Source: Diadema setosum
Lineage: Eukaryota > Echinodermata > Echinoidea > Diadematoida > Diadematidae
NCBI RefSeq assembly: GCF_964275005.1
Contig: NC_092685.1
Span: forward strand, 13,129,571 to 13,193,570
Direction of reading: 5' to 3'
Length of the DNA: 64,000 nt
Position 1 is the first letter of the stretch; each line of letters opens with the position of its first letter. The notes beneath the pieces are model-generated. The model made no database searches, had not been told where the DNA came from, and saw only the letters and a program-made list of their open reading frames with translations. Position numbers and translations under genes: made by a program. Positions 53,421 through 64,000 of this stretch are shown here, piece by piece.

Positions 53421-53577
53421 CAAGATACTCACAAAGTACTGCACCCACACACACAGACGCACACACAAACAGAATCTTTTACTAACCCTGGTTCAATTCT
53501 TTTTCATAAGAGTCTGAGCTGCCTGAGCGGGGGTACTCATTACCTTCTCTGATAGTTCTAGTTGTTATCACTGGTCT

Positions 53578-53622
53578 TTTTTTTTTTTTTTTTTTTTTTT
53601 TTGGGGGGGGGGGGGGGGGGGT
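53578..53622. repeat. T25/G18 homopolymer junction
   Basis: A T run of about 25 followed directly by a G run of about 18. Confidence 0.9.
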
Positions 53623-54808
53623 TGTTCGAGACTTCCGAGGGATTTTGTTTGACTTTCGTTGCCCACAGGTCTCTTTCATGAGTAAAAGGACCTTAACGGA
53701 ATATGAAAGTTGAGCTGAAAATCAATGGATGATAACAGCTGCAGAGATAATCGATCGTCCATCAACATGTCGGATATTATGGGAACATGGCATTCCGAAA
53801 CATGTCCGAAAAACATAAATGTTGTCATGGGGAAAGAAGGGAATATCAATAATTACGATGATAATAATAATGATAAATGATAGTAGTAATAATAATAATG
53901 ACAGTGATAGTCACAATAGTAATCATGAAAATGATAATACTTGTATAAAATAAACAACAGAACAGCCACACAGCTCGGGATGTTATGTACTTCTTCCACA
54001 GACCTGGACAAACAAACCAAAAACAACAGGATTCTCAATACTCCCCCTTATAAATCACAAAATATTTATTCAGGTACAGGTACTATGACAAAATATGCAA
54101 ACTGGGATGAAAAGGACAACTCCACAATAAGTACTCATCAGACATACCAGGTAATCTCATAATACTACAATGTACACAGATTCAAGAAATGCATTTATAC
54201 ACTGTTGCGAAAAACGCATGTTTTTTTACCGAAACTCAGCTGTTCTTCTTTTAAACTCCAATTCACATTTGAATCCTTGAGGACACTACCAATCATTCTG
54301 TACATTCAATAGAGTGTGCATACACAAGTACAACATCATAATATGTACATGATATTTTTGTGTGTGTGATGGAATGCTACTATGGAATTCAAATCTAACA
54401 GCAAGTCACACCACGGTCCATGAATGGCCCCACAGCGATGGTTGGGGAAGGAAGGATCCCCTGAACAAAGACGACAATGATGAATTGTGGATCTAGTTGA
54501 GCTTGGGAGTTCAACAGTCTACTGCATTACAACTCAATGCAAATGCGTGGGGAACAAAATTATAGTAAAATGCTTTAATACATTTTCCTATGCTAATCAA
54601 TCGAGCACAAGGCCGAAATAATGAAATGTAAACAAGGTGCATTCGAACATAGTGCATAGCAGTTTCTATTTCTAATTGCTATAGGTACATTTGATCAGCT
54701 ATGTTGTCATCAAGCATAACAGACAATTTTAGGAGTATGCATCTGCCTCAAACGCAAGTAGAGAAACTGCCACTCATATATCAAACTGCAGTGTTTTGTG
54801 GGAATGCA

Positions 54809-55173
54809 TTAAAGGCATAATTCACCATTTGCAGTTGAAATAAAAACCCAGCATTAGTGCTTCAAAATAGTTCTCAAATGTGAGTTAGGGATAGAAACAA
54901 CTAATGTAAAAATTTGAATTTATAATCAGTGTTAAGTATTGTTAAATATACAAAATTTGAACAATGGCTATAATAAAAATGTTTCCAGACTAAACCGTCT
55001 ACAGTTATGGTTTATTGACAAAATAGTGATATCTCCTTATATTTTAAGCTTTATTGCAAAATTTTTACATGGTAGGATGTTTTGTGATATAACAGACCTA
55101 CACATGTGCATCAAATGTGATATCTCAAACATTTTAGAAATCACTGCTCCCAAAGGTAAACAGGACCTTTAAT
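54809..55173. mobile_element. TTAA-flanked MITE, inverted relative of 52843-53213
   Basis: TTAA at 54809-54812 and 55170-55173. Read as the - strand it aligns along most of its length with the element at 52.8 kb (shared ATCACATTTGA, ACAAAACATCCTACCAT, AAGGAGATATCACTATT, GTTTAGTCT). Opposite orientation, about 2 kb apart. Confidence 0.8.
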
Positions 55174-55710
55174 GCCCACATGATGCATAATATCCAGTGT
55201 GAAATTTGTGAGCAAACCTCGGGAAAATGTAGTTGGTAACACCTTTAGGAGATATTCATAAAAGATTTGTTAAATATGATTTTTTTTTTTCCCCTCCAAC
55301 TAGCCAGATATCCTAACTTGTCTGGGTCATTGCAATGTGGATCTGGACGGGGGAGCACTCTCAAAACAAAATATAAACAAAATGTTGCTGCCATTTTCTA
55401 TATCTGCTACAACATGGATAATTCATTACGGCAAGCATTCAGAGGTTATTAAATTAGGTCTGACATTTCTACTACCATTTTCTTTTAATAATACAACATA
55501 ACACAAAGACAAACTTCATAAACAAACATCAGAAATTTGACTACACTTTCTTACTCCATGGGATAAGATTCGAGTCAATGAGGAAAAGCACTAGCATCTT
55601 CTACATACAGTACTGACAATACCACGGGAAAATCATACTAAAAATTGCATAAAGCCTCAAAGTGCAAATACATGTGGTTTAAACATAAACAGTAGCTGTT
55701 CAAACATCGA

Positions 55711-56036
55711 GGCCCGAATTCACGAAGGTGGTACAAATGAAACCATGGTTTAAACCATGGACAAAAACCAGGGAGCGCCAAGTGTCGCACGGAATATTTC
55801 GTTACGAAATTGGTCATTTCGTCGACAAAATGACCGTTTCGTTAACAAAATTATCATTTTGTGGACGAAATGTCCATTTAGTTACAGAATGTTGTCATTT
55901 CGTTACAAAAGAATCATTTCCTTGACGAAATGACTGATTTCGTAACTAAATATTCCATGCGACACTTGGCGCTCCATGGTGTTTGTCCATGGTTTAAACC
56001 ATGGTTTCATTTGTACCACCTTTGTGAATTTGAGCC
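55711..56036. mobile_element. MITE with ~85-bp terminal inverted repeats
   Basis: Left starts GGCCCGAATTCACGAAGGTG; right ends with the inverted complement CACCTTTGTGAATTTGAGCC. Arms share GGTTTAAACCATGGAC and AGCGCCAAGTGTCGCA. The centre is a tandem of diverged TTTCGTTAACAAAAT-like 15-20 bp units. Confidence 0.85.
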
Positions 56037-58701
56037 TAAGAATACTGAAACACACAAACATTACAAATACACACAGCCAAGAAACAAGCCTGACATTTCA
56101 ATTCCTTCCATTATCTAACTTGTAGCTCCATGTACTCATTATTTCATATGAATGAAAGTTGAAAACTTTGCACGGAAATGTCACAAATAATTTGGGAATG
56201 ACTATGCGGCATGTGGAAGTTGTAGCAACTTCTGGCAGAAATATATATATCCTTATATAGAATACTAAATATTAGGAACAAATAATAATGACAGTATTTC
56301 ATGTTTTTAAGTTCAGGATAGAGTGAAAGACGGTTTGGAATTGCTTCATGCCAGTAGAAAGAAATTACAATGCACATAACCCTTTTTTTTACCTATTCAT
56401 GTTTGATGTCAATATATACAAACAATGACAGCGATATATAGACAGAACTAGAAGGCTGTTCAAAACACTGGTGATATATTTTCAGAGATATACTGTACCA
56501 CATGACCGACTGAATACCACGCCCCTCTTTACTGTACCACTTTAAGATGTTATACATACAATGTATATGTTGAGTAGAGGATTCAAATATAAAAAACATC
56601 TGTTTCATTCACAGAGAGATATACAACTGTACACACATTTGAATAAATGATTCCGTTCATGCCCAAGGAGTGTACACACACACCATTATATGGGCCATAT
56701 ACTGTATACGCCATATATTTCGCCAGTCTAATTTTCCGTGAATCAGGATGTCGCCACAATTTCATGAGTGATTTAATTTGCCATCATGGAGTACAGTAAC
56801 ATCAGATTTTAAATTTTTTTTTAATTTCTTTTTTGTAGGCATGCACGTCACATTCATGTCGGGTTCAGAGTTAATATTTTAGCCTGTTGTTGAATTCGTT
56901 ATTAGCATCGACTTGTGAAATTTGCGAAACTACATTGTAAGTACCTTGTGAAATATATGGCGCATACAGTAACATCCCTCTTAAACATCGAAGATAGGAT
57001 GGTTTGTACTGTCTATTGGATGACAAATATTTTTGAACATGTCAACACAGAGCACCAGAAGACAAATGTATCAATATACAAGAATGGAGGTGTGACAAGC
57101 GGAATGAAATATTTCACTGATGGAGATCTATATAAAGTCACAGTAAAATCACAGAGCATCATCATCCACACTTGTTTAATACATGACACCGAATACTATG
57201 TCAGTTTCAAATGCGGTATTGTTCATGTACAGCACATACACGTGGTGCCACAAGCATTCACTTTGCCTTACCCTCAAGATTTCAATGTAATGTAATAGAC
57301 AGCAGAGGCATACATGTACATGTACATGCACACGTATAAGCTATCACTATAGCAATGAGTTTAAAACTCTGAGTGCATGGTATAACAATCACACAGTGGC
57401 TTTGCCTGTATGAAGCATACTCATATGTCCCATTATTTCAAAGACCAATCAACGGTTCATGTGTACGCTGGAAACTGATTTCTGGCAAATTGCACTCTGA
57501 TGTCGGACAATTCAAATCACGTAGTGCCTGACATGACAGCATTGATTTATTTTGTGCAAGCAGCATGTCCTTTCAAGTGTCTCATTCTGACATTAAATAC
57601 AGTAAGACCTCTACAATAAAATATAATGTATCTAATTTCTCTCACCTAAATCTGGAGTACTGTAAAACCCGAAATTTTCATATGCATTTTAATTTTGCAT
57701 TTTTTTTTTAAGGTTTGCGAAATTAAAAATGCAGGCAAAAGTTTTTGTCTATACTATTTATTCAACAAATTCCAGTGGCAATTCACGAAAAAGGCCATTG
57801 GCTCCAATTTCTCAAAAATTTCAAGCTGCCAAAATTTCCTGCTTTACAGTAGTTTGAATGCCATAAAGAAGTTTAACTATCGTGTATCTCAACATGCCGG
57901 GGACTTTTTTGTCTTGTTTCACTTTTCCAACACATTTAATGGCACACTCTTAAATACATGGAAAACTTAAAGCAGTGACAGTTTTTCTGCAAAACAATGA
58001 TGATGGACATCAATGATTTCTATACATGGAAAGGTTCGTCTGAAATAAGGGGGAGGGATTAAGGGTCATACTCTATGATCTCACCAAATATAAGAGAAAA
58101 AGAGAGAAAACTCACTAAAGATATACATATTGTGTACAACTTTAAAAAAAAAAGAGAGAAAAAGACAGGAAAATGATTTACATATCAATTCATATTGAAC
58201 TGTCTGCACCATCAAGGTTCAAGAACTTGAAATCAGCCATATCCCTATCATAATATCCTGCTTACAGCATCATGTCTTACAAGCAAAATACAATGAAAGA
58301 AAGTCTTCAGAGTGAGGATTCAGACATAACATCTTGTAACAGATCAGTGTGATCTTATGTGACAATTCCACTCAATGAAATGAAAACACAAAACTAAAAT
58401 GCAGGACAACTTCAAACTGACATAAAAGTACTATAAATCAAGCTAATATAACAACGTTCGTCGGTTGTTGTGTTTTTCTTCACTGGTATTCCTCCTTAGA
58501 ATGCTATTTTCATTTTAATGCGCCGTACAACACTTCTCCTGGCAAATGATAGACTACTGCACCAACAATATGTCTCATGCATTTAGATCTGCTGATCAGT
58601 GTGAATTCCATGAAATATCCACGATGAACTGCCTCGGTTGTACCACCCTGCGGGGAGGGTGTGAGGGTGTCAACACTCACAACAAACCCCTGGAGGTGCA
58701 A

Positions 58702-58911
58702 TCAGAGGTACATTCCATTGATGAGGTAGTCGGCATCGTGGGCACTGGTCTTGAGACGGCCGTAGCGCAGCCGCTGGTTCATGTAGCGCAGCCGGCAGCC
58801 GACCATGAGTAGGAGGCAGACAGTGATGATCAGGCCAACCACCAGGGCAAGGATGGCGCTCTTCGCCGTCGGCATTCCTTCACCGCGGACTACTTCCACC
58901 GCATCAACCTG
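58702..58911 (-). CDS. LRP11: LRP11-like gene, last exon (membrane helix and tail)
   Basis: Starts at a CAGCAG tandem acceptor (58911 or 58908) and ends at TGA, 58704-58702. Encodes (Q)VDAVEVVRGEGM, the helix SAILALVVGLIITVCLLLMV, a GCRLRYMNQRLRYGRLK juxtamembrane basic stretch and SAHDADYLINGMYL at the C-terminus. The basic residues after the helix put the tail in the cytosol (type I topology). The terminal YLINGMYL could be a sorting or PDZ-like signal; its role is not established by the sequence. Confidence 0.85.
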   Translation of the reverse strand, partial: QVDAVEVVRGEGMPTAKSAILALVVGLIITVCLLLMVGCRLRYMNQRLRYGRLKTSAHDADYLINGMYL

Positions 58912-61900
58912 CTGGTAGAAAGTCCAGTCCAAAATGTGTCACATGAATCTTTACATCCAAAATCCCATAATATTGTACAAAAACAAACTACAGGTAGATG
59001 CAGGGCATGCAGAAAAGATAAGATGTATCAGGGCCCCATTTCATAAAAGATGTTATGTTAGCAACTCTTGATGGAACGGCAACTTCCAATAGCAACAGCC
59101 AATCAGGAAGCTGGATTCTTGTCGTAACCATGACAATTGCCATTCCAGCAAGAGTTGCTATCATATCAACTCTTTATGAAATGGGGCCCAAGTATTACCA
59201 TGTACATGTATAACGTTCAAGAATGCTCATGCAATGTAGTATGTGTACTTCGTATGAGCTTCATCAAAATGGCCTGCGCATTCATTTGTAGTTAGTCATG
59301 AGAAAACTTGTAGTATGTGTCAAAGTTTCATTAAAATGATCACTCGTTCACAAGTCTTCTGTCTACAAATACTCCTAGCATGTGATTAATGTTTGATTGA
59401 AATGATCCAATGATATACAAGCGCTCAGGCTAAACAATATTCAGAGCAATTTGACATATTTTCAGTAAAATGACTCACATGCCAAGTTATATTGGTTGTA
59501 TGGCAAATGTGCAGCATGTGTTAAGTTCGCTGGAGTGGAAAGAGCACTCGGAGAATTGCTACAGTATAGCTTGCATCATGGTTACGGGATTTACTTTACT
59601 GTTGCTAAGGGGTTGTAAAAGCCTTTTTCCAGCAGTAAGTACATGTATTGTATGGAAACTTGTAGCAGCTAGTACACTAAGTACAGTATCATACTAGCAT
59701 CACTACCTCGTTTCATTTTCACATTCAACTAAATAAGGATGACGTACATTGTACTGTAATAATGCTGCTGTGAAATCATTGAGACTTGTTTACATAAGTC
59801 CCAGTTTTGTTCATGGAGTCAGACACCAATGGTATCATGATGAATTGCACCAAGATATGTTCTCCCTACCCTTATTTTATGAGCTCAATATTCCGAAGCT
59901 GGTGACTTGTACTTCACAAAGTACAAAGGTAAATACTTGTACTCCACAGTTGTGACATTGTATCATATGTACAGTTGTATAGATCACAGTTACCTCATTG
60001 GTGTCATCCATCAAGCCATTGCTTTTTGCCTCCTTGGCTGGGCTCGTCTTGTTGCCCCTGGTAGGTCTGGGTGTGGTGGCACCCTCAGTGTCTGTTCTGA
60101 CTTTATCAACTGTATCAACTGCTTCATGAACAAGTGAAGTTTGTGTGCAGAGGAGAGACAAGATACATACTTTTAGATAATACGTCAACTATGCAGAAAT
60201 CAAATATTCATAACTTATCAAAATCCAAATAAACATTAGTCAGTTGCAATGAATATACTGTATAATAGTGGTACATTTAAAAGTCAATCAAAATGGAAAT
60301 GTTCATGAAAGAATAAACATTTAGAAAATAGCATGGCACAAAACCAGGAATTTGCCCAAACATTGAAAGAGTTGACAGGATTAAAGAATTCATATACAAG
60401 TACAAGTAACATATTTTGATATCGTACATTGTATAAATAAAACGAAATAACAATAATAATAATAAATGGCTGTAATCAATTTTATGATGATAAAAGTATG
60501 AGAGTACGAAATGTCACATCTGAAGAAAAATTATTCCAATGCATTTAAATGGTAACATATACATGTACATGTACCTTCATGTTATAGATTGCACATTTGG
60601 GGGATTGTTAAACTCCTCATTTAAATAATGTTTGCAAAACTTTACAGGAGCAGGACAAATACAAATACAATCTCAAACTGCCTACATTTTTTTTTTCTCT
60701 CTCTCTCTCAAAGTAAATCATGCATTGCTGCATTCTTCTTTATCATATACAATATGTAGGTAAAATAGGAACATTAAACTTTCATGGTCTTCTGACAAAT
60801 CTTCCTGACAGTTTTAGCACCTACATGTGTATCAAACATGTGTATCAACATGGGCCTGAATATCAGTGGTATATAGTATATTGTACCACCTGCATACAAT
60901 AAAACACACTTAACAACTGCATACAGTGTAGGCAATTTACATACACTTAAATTTAACTTATTAGTAGAAAAATCAGCAAAGAAAATGGGATTTCATCGGC
61001 ATTCGAACCCCTGGATTGCTAGCCCAGTGCTCTACTGACCGAGCTATAAAAAGCCCTAGTTCAGTGTTCGTCTCAGAAACCCTAAATTCGCAATGCTCGG
61101 ATGGTCAGAAGCTCTTTCTTCACTTTGCATTTGTTACATACTCAAAAAGCTGCATCACTTCGACGATCCCTCGCATTTATCCCCAAGTTGAATTATCCTT
61201 CGTGTTTAAACAAACTGCTATATAGCTTCTGACCATCGAAGCATTGCAAATTTAGGGTTTCTGGGACGAACACTGAACTAGGGCTTTCTATACAATAAGA
61301 AGCTCAGTCTGTAGAGCACCAGGCTAGCAATCCAGAGGTCTCGGGTTCGAATCCCGATAGGATCCCATTTTCTTTGCTCATTTTTCCATTAATAATCTGA
61401 TACCCCTTTCATAAACTCAATAATGCGGATAATATCCACAACATTTGGTCGTAAAATCGGAGCGGGGAAAGAATAATGCGCTTTATTTCGACCCTTCTAT
61501 TATCCGCATAATAGCAGCATCGGGACCAGATTTTGAGTTTATGAACGCAAACCCAAATAATGCGGATATTTGCCGGGGTGCGGTCAAACGTCACCTGTCT
61601 TTCCCGCAGGAGGGACGTGTGCAGTCACCATGACGATTATCCGCCTTTTTCAGGACGGGCGCTCGTAAAAATAATGCGGATTATTTTCAGAGTTTGTGAA
61701 CGCATTTTTTATTGAATTGTCCGCATTATTCTTATGCGGATAATAGGAGGATGAGTTTATGAAAGGGGTATGAGTTCATTTCTGGTCAGTTTTCTTCTCT
61801 TTGCATTTGTTAAACTTAACTTGACACTGAATGGGGCACACTAGGTTCCTTTACAAGTAGGTCACAAAGTGATGAAATAATACTCTTCCTTGCCAATCAT

Positions 61901-63109
61901 ATAAGCAGGGCTCCACAAAAAACTTTCTTTTTTGGTGGCCCGATGGGGCCACCAAAATCATCAATTTCAAATTTTTGGTGGCCCGAGAGAAAAATTTGAT
62001 ATAAGTATGATGATTGACTTCAAAGTTTCTCTATTCTAAATACTCTGAATCAACTCTGTACGGCATAGCGATCACTCTGTAGACAAGGACACACTTCTGA
62101 CAAAATATGATATATTTTTCATCTTCTTTTAACATTTGAGATTCTCATTTGTTTTGTTCTGTTCCATTATATTTCTTCTTTATCTCTTTCTCCTTCTCTA
62201 TCTCTCTTTTACTATCTTCATCTAAAAAAGAAGAAGAAGCAATCGAAAAGTAACAATCAATCTAAATCTATAAAATCATGGGGCAAAAATGCTGCCATGC
62301 CAATGCTACAGAGGTAGTCAAATCAAGAGCAAAATATGAGAAAAATTATTTTCTGATGGAAAGAATCTAAAAATTTAAAGTAAATAGAGCAAAATACAGG
62401 AACTCTTGACAGCCAGTAATGAGATTGCAGAATGAAGTATAACTGAACATTGGAATATCATTTTTAAAGGAACATAATAACAATTGGAGAAAAATTATTC
62501 AAATTTGAACATAATACATTGCAAAACAATTCAAAACTCAAAACAAACATCAGTATAAAACAATGTATCAAAAAGCGGGTAAAGCTTAGAGCTCAAGTCA
62601 GCAGTGAAGAGTATAAGTGTTAGCAACATGCATGACTGGCTTCTTCATCGAAACAAAAGTTAGCTTTGGAAAGTAAAAGAACATTTGCAGGCTTGGCCAA
62701 TAATTATAACGCAGATTTGCCATGCATAATGTCAGTATTGCATCATGCACAGATTTGATACAATAATGCAACATTTATGATGCAACTTTCTATGCGACAT
62801 AATATCGGTAAAATGCATATTAGTAATACATGTTAGAAGAACCATGATTACCTTTGGTTACAATATCAAGTTGGAGAGGGGATAGAGTGACGGGCGGAGT
62901 GGGAGGAGGGTGAGTATGTGTGGTGACACTGTGAGGTATACCATTAGTCTGATGCACTTTGGGGCGGGGTCTGAGGCGGCTGACACCACTGCCAGCAGCC
63001 TGGGAGGGTTTCCCCCGGCCCGCACTATTGCGACCATGGACGTCATCATCGAACTCGTTTTCATCGACAACGCTGCTGGGGTAGTAATACGGCCAGGTGT
63101 TCCACAAGT
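58702..63109 (-). CDS. LRP11: LRP11-like single-pass receptor, three 3'-terminal exons (partial)
   Basis: Joined on the - strand: 63109-62852, 60118-59994, 58911-58702, phases 1 and 0 in agreement. The product fragment is a Pro/Thr-rich extracellular stalk, a 24-residue membrane helix and a short tail ending DADYLINGMYL. Known human LRP11 (a MANSC, PKD and LDL-A domain membrane protein) has a closely similar membrane segment and the same YLINGMYL terminus, which is the basis of the call. The MANSC, PKD and LDL-A exons are not in this window and must lie to the right. Orthology rather than mere similarity is inferred. Confidence 0.78.
58912..59993 (-). other. LRP11-like intron with a GGGCCC MITE
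   Basis: About 1.1 kb containing the MITE at 59031-59189; nothing else recognised. Confidence 0.75.
59031..59189. mobile_element. MITE with GGGCCCCATTTCATAAA ends
   Basis: Perfect terminal repeat GGGCCCCATTTCATAAA against TTTATGAAATGGGGCCC, inner GTTAGCAACTCTTG/AAGAGTTGCTA. Same terminus as the element interrupting the SINE at 42.8 kb, so both belong to one family or superfamily. Confidence 0.85.
59994..60118 (-). CDS. LRP11: LRP11-like gene, penultimate exon (stalk)
   Basis: 125 nt between GAAGCAG acceptor and GAG|GTAACT donor. With the upstream G completes Val and encodes VDTVDKVRTDTEGATTPRP, then a Thr/Asn/Lys-rich stretch ending MDDTNE. An alternative acceptor nine bases inside (GATACAG) preserves the frame. 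Low-complexity extracellular stalk, likely O-glycosylated, with NKT as a possible N-glycosylation site. Confidence 0.7.
60966..61394. mobile_element. Foldback element with tRNA-like arms
   Basis: Arms of about 180 bp are inverted copies, each carrying a tRNA-like body: - strand in the left arm (GGGCTTTTTATAGCTCGGTC...) and + strand in the right arm (AGCTCAGTCTGTAGAGCACC...). Both contain GCTAGCAATCCAG at the anticodon arm, which places AGC (Ala) as anticodon in the left copy. The right copy has a perfect T arm, TCGGGTTCGAATCCCGA; the left is degenerate. Acceptor stems are poor, so neither is called a functional tRNA. Confidence 0.75.
61401..61770. mobile_element. MITE with TACCCCTTTCATAAACTC ends
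   Basis: Left TACCCCTTTCATAAACTC and right GAGTTTATGAAAGGGGTA are perfect inverts, flanked by TGA on the left and TGA on the right (or TA as target duplication). AATAATGCGGATAAT and its complement recur inside. Non-coding. Confidence 0.85.
62852..63109 (-). CDS. LRP11: LRP11-like gene, antepenultimate exon (proline/threonine stalk)
   Basis: 258 nt between GGTAACCAG acceptor and AAAG|GTAATC donor, phase 1 both ends. Encodes LWNTWPYYYPSSVVDENEF, an acidic patch (FDDDVHG), a basic Gly/Ser/Arg stretch, and a His/Thr/Pro-rich segment (TTHTHPPPTPPV) to DIVTK. No Cys, so it is linker rather than an LDL-A module. Frame, phase compatibility and composition support it; sequence similarity to a known family is not evident for this part. 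Confidence 0.65.
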
Positions 63110-64000
63110 CTGGTTACCAGCAAGTGATTGGATAGACAGAGGAGGTGCGACAGGGAGGAAAAGATAAGGCATATACAGGCAATTATTACGTGGTGCCATA
63201 CAGGAGAAAGAGAGTGCCATGCAATGATAACTGGGATCCACTTCAAACAGAGGTCAATGTACTGTTTTAAAATGTACACTATATGTGTCAAATACAGTAC
63301 TGTATGTAAGTCAAAAGTGCTTTACAGGTTAAGCTTAGGATACATAAAGCTCCTACAATGTCCATACAGTAATGTACCCTGTACCAGCTAAAATCATGGA
63401 ACCCAAAACATGTTAATGTGCTGTACAATTGTATACAGTACATGTACATACTATCGTATGAGCCTACACAGTTTCTTGTCACTTTCCTTTACCAGTATGA
63501 GCATCATAGAGCCCATGGCTGATAAGTTTTGCCAATGGAGGGCCAGTCAGTCGAACAGTCCTGTACTCCTACCTGTACACCAGCACTGCACACTGGCACT
63601 GGTCCGACGGTCTCTGACCAGTAAAAATCACCAGCGGACCAGTAGAAAAATGGGTTATTGTGCAGCCCTGTGTACACTGTGTACAGGATGCCCAAATTCG
63701 TCATGTACAGTGTACAGGCATCATCAGTACAGACTCATACAGGTACATACAAATTGTATGTTGGAGTCTTTGGTACTCCCTGTGTGTACACTGTAAGGAT
63801 TGTCAGAAGCTGCCAGATACCTCAACATTTTCCTAGTTGAATTGCTGGGCTTTCCTTGAGGCATTTGAGATCTTATCAAAGACACCATACATTTTAGATA
63901 AGCCCAGAGATTCCAAGAAAGTCTGCACATCTCTGATGAAGCAAGTGGCTGCAATACAGTAAGAACAGGGTACCCTCATACAGACACCCTACAGGCCAAG
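63110..64000 (-). other. Right edge, LRP11-like intron
   Basis: No confident exon. A 37-codon open segment with a plausible acceptor lies at 63833-63946 (- strand) and is described among the findings. The remainder is AT-rich with TGTACA motifs. Confidence 0.55.

Larger units (their letters stand above)
53623..58701 (-). other. Downstream flank / probable 3' UTR of the LRP11-like gene
   Basis: AT-rich, no coding exon seen. Holds the second TTAA element (54809-55173) and a long-arm MITE (55711-56036). Several - strand AATAAA motifs occur (for example complement of 57546-57551 and 54065-54070), so the transcript end cannot be fixed. Confidence 0.5.
60119..62851 (-). other. LRP11-like intron (2.7 kb)
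   Basis: Contains the tRNA-like foldback element (60966-61394), the adjacent CCCCTTTCATAAACTC MITE (61401-61770), and a GGTGGCCCGATGGGGCCACC palindrome near 61936-61955. Confidence 0.75.

Noticed and set aside
60990..61060. Functional tRNA-Ala on the - strand
   Set aside because: T arm and acceptor stem are degenerate and the sequence is part of a foldback repeat.

Overview
This is a stretch of animal nuclear DNA, most likely from a marine deuterostome invertebrate; I favour an echinoderm such as a sea urchin. Genes are split by long introns, intergenic DNA is AT-rich, microsatellites and long homopolymers are frequent, and small inverted-repeat transposons and tRNA-derived retroposons are abundant. 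The species assignment is an inference from the style of the repeats, not from a species marker.

One gene on the + strand fills most of the window (about 2.3 to 48.1 kb). I assembled ten coding exons (2296-3235, 22442-24610, 34262-34351, 39244-39570, 40817-41056, 41903-42048, 43440-43607, 44761-44896, 46125-46311, 47852-48128). All splice phases agree and the total is 4,680 nt, encoding about 1,559 residues. The N-terminus has a hydrophobic signal-anchor-like segment. Roughly 1,100 residues of low-complexity, Ser/Pro/charged sequence follow, with a four-fold R..SL.(I/V)P repeat and a KSVTF PP1-docking-like motif. The C-terminal ~372 residues form a full-length actin-family domain with altered ATP-pocket residues and a replaced DNase-I loop. 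A membrane-tethered, probably catalytically weakened actin-related protein is an architecture I do not recognise and is the main candidate novelty here.

A second gene converges on it from the right. The three last coding exons (58702-58911, 59994-60118, 62852-63109, - strand) of an LRP11-like single-pass receptor are present; its ligand-binding part lies beyond the right edge.

The introns and the 48-58 kb space hold the repeats: a near-identical 2.1-kb tandem duplication (27444-31665); a hAT-like non-autonomous element with 8-9 bp flanking repeats (13653-14621); a 150-180 bp satellite with a GCGAGCGAAGCGAG motif (35.2-37.8 kb); a family of TTAA-flanked inverted-repeat elements (19.2, 21.1, 52.8, 54.8 kb); a SINE interrupted by a MITE just upstream of actin exon 7; and a foldback element whose arms carry tRNA-like sequences (61.0-61.4 kb). 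Several short GC-rich islands inside intron 1 and before exon 2 may be regulatory.
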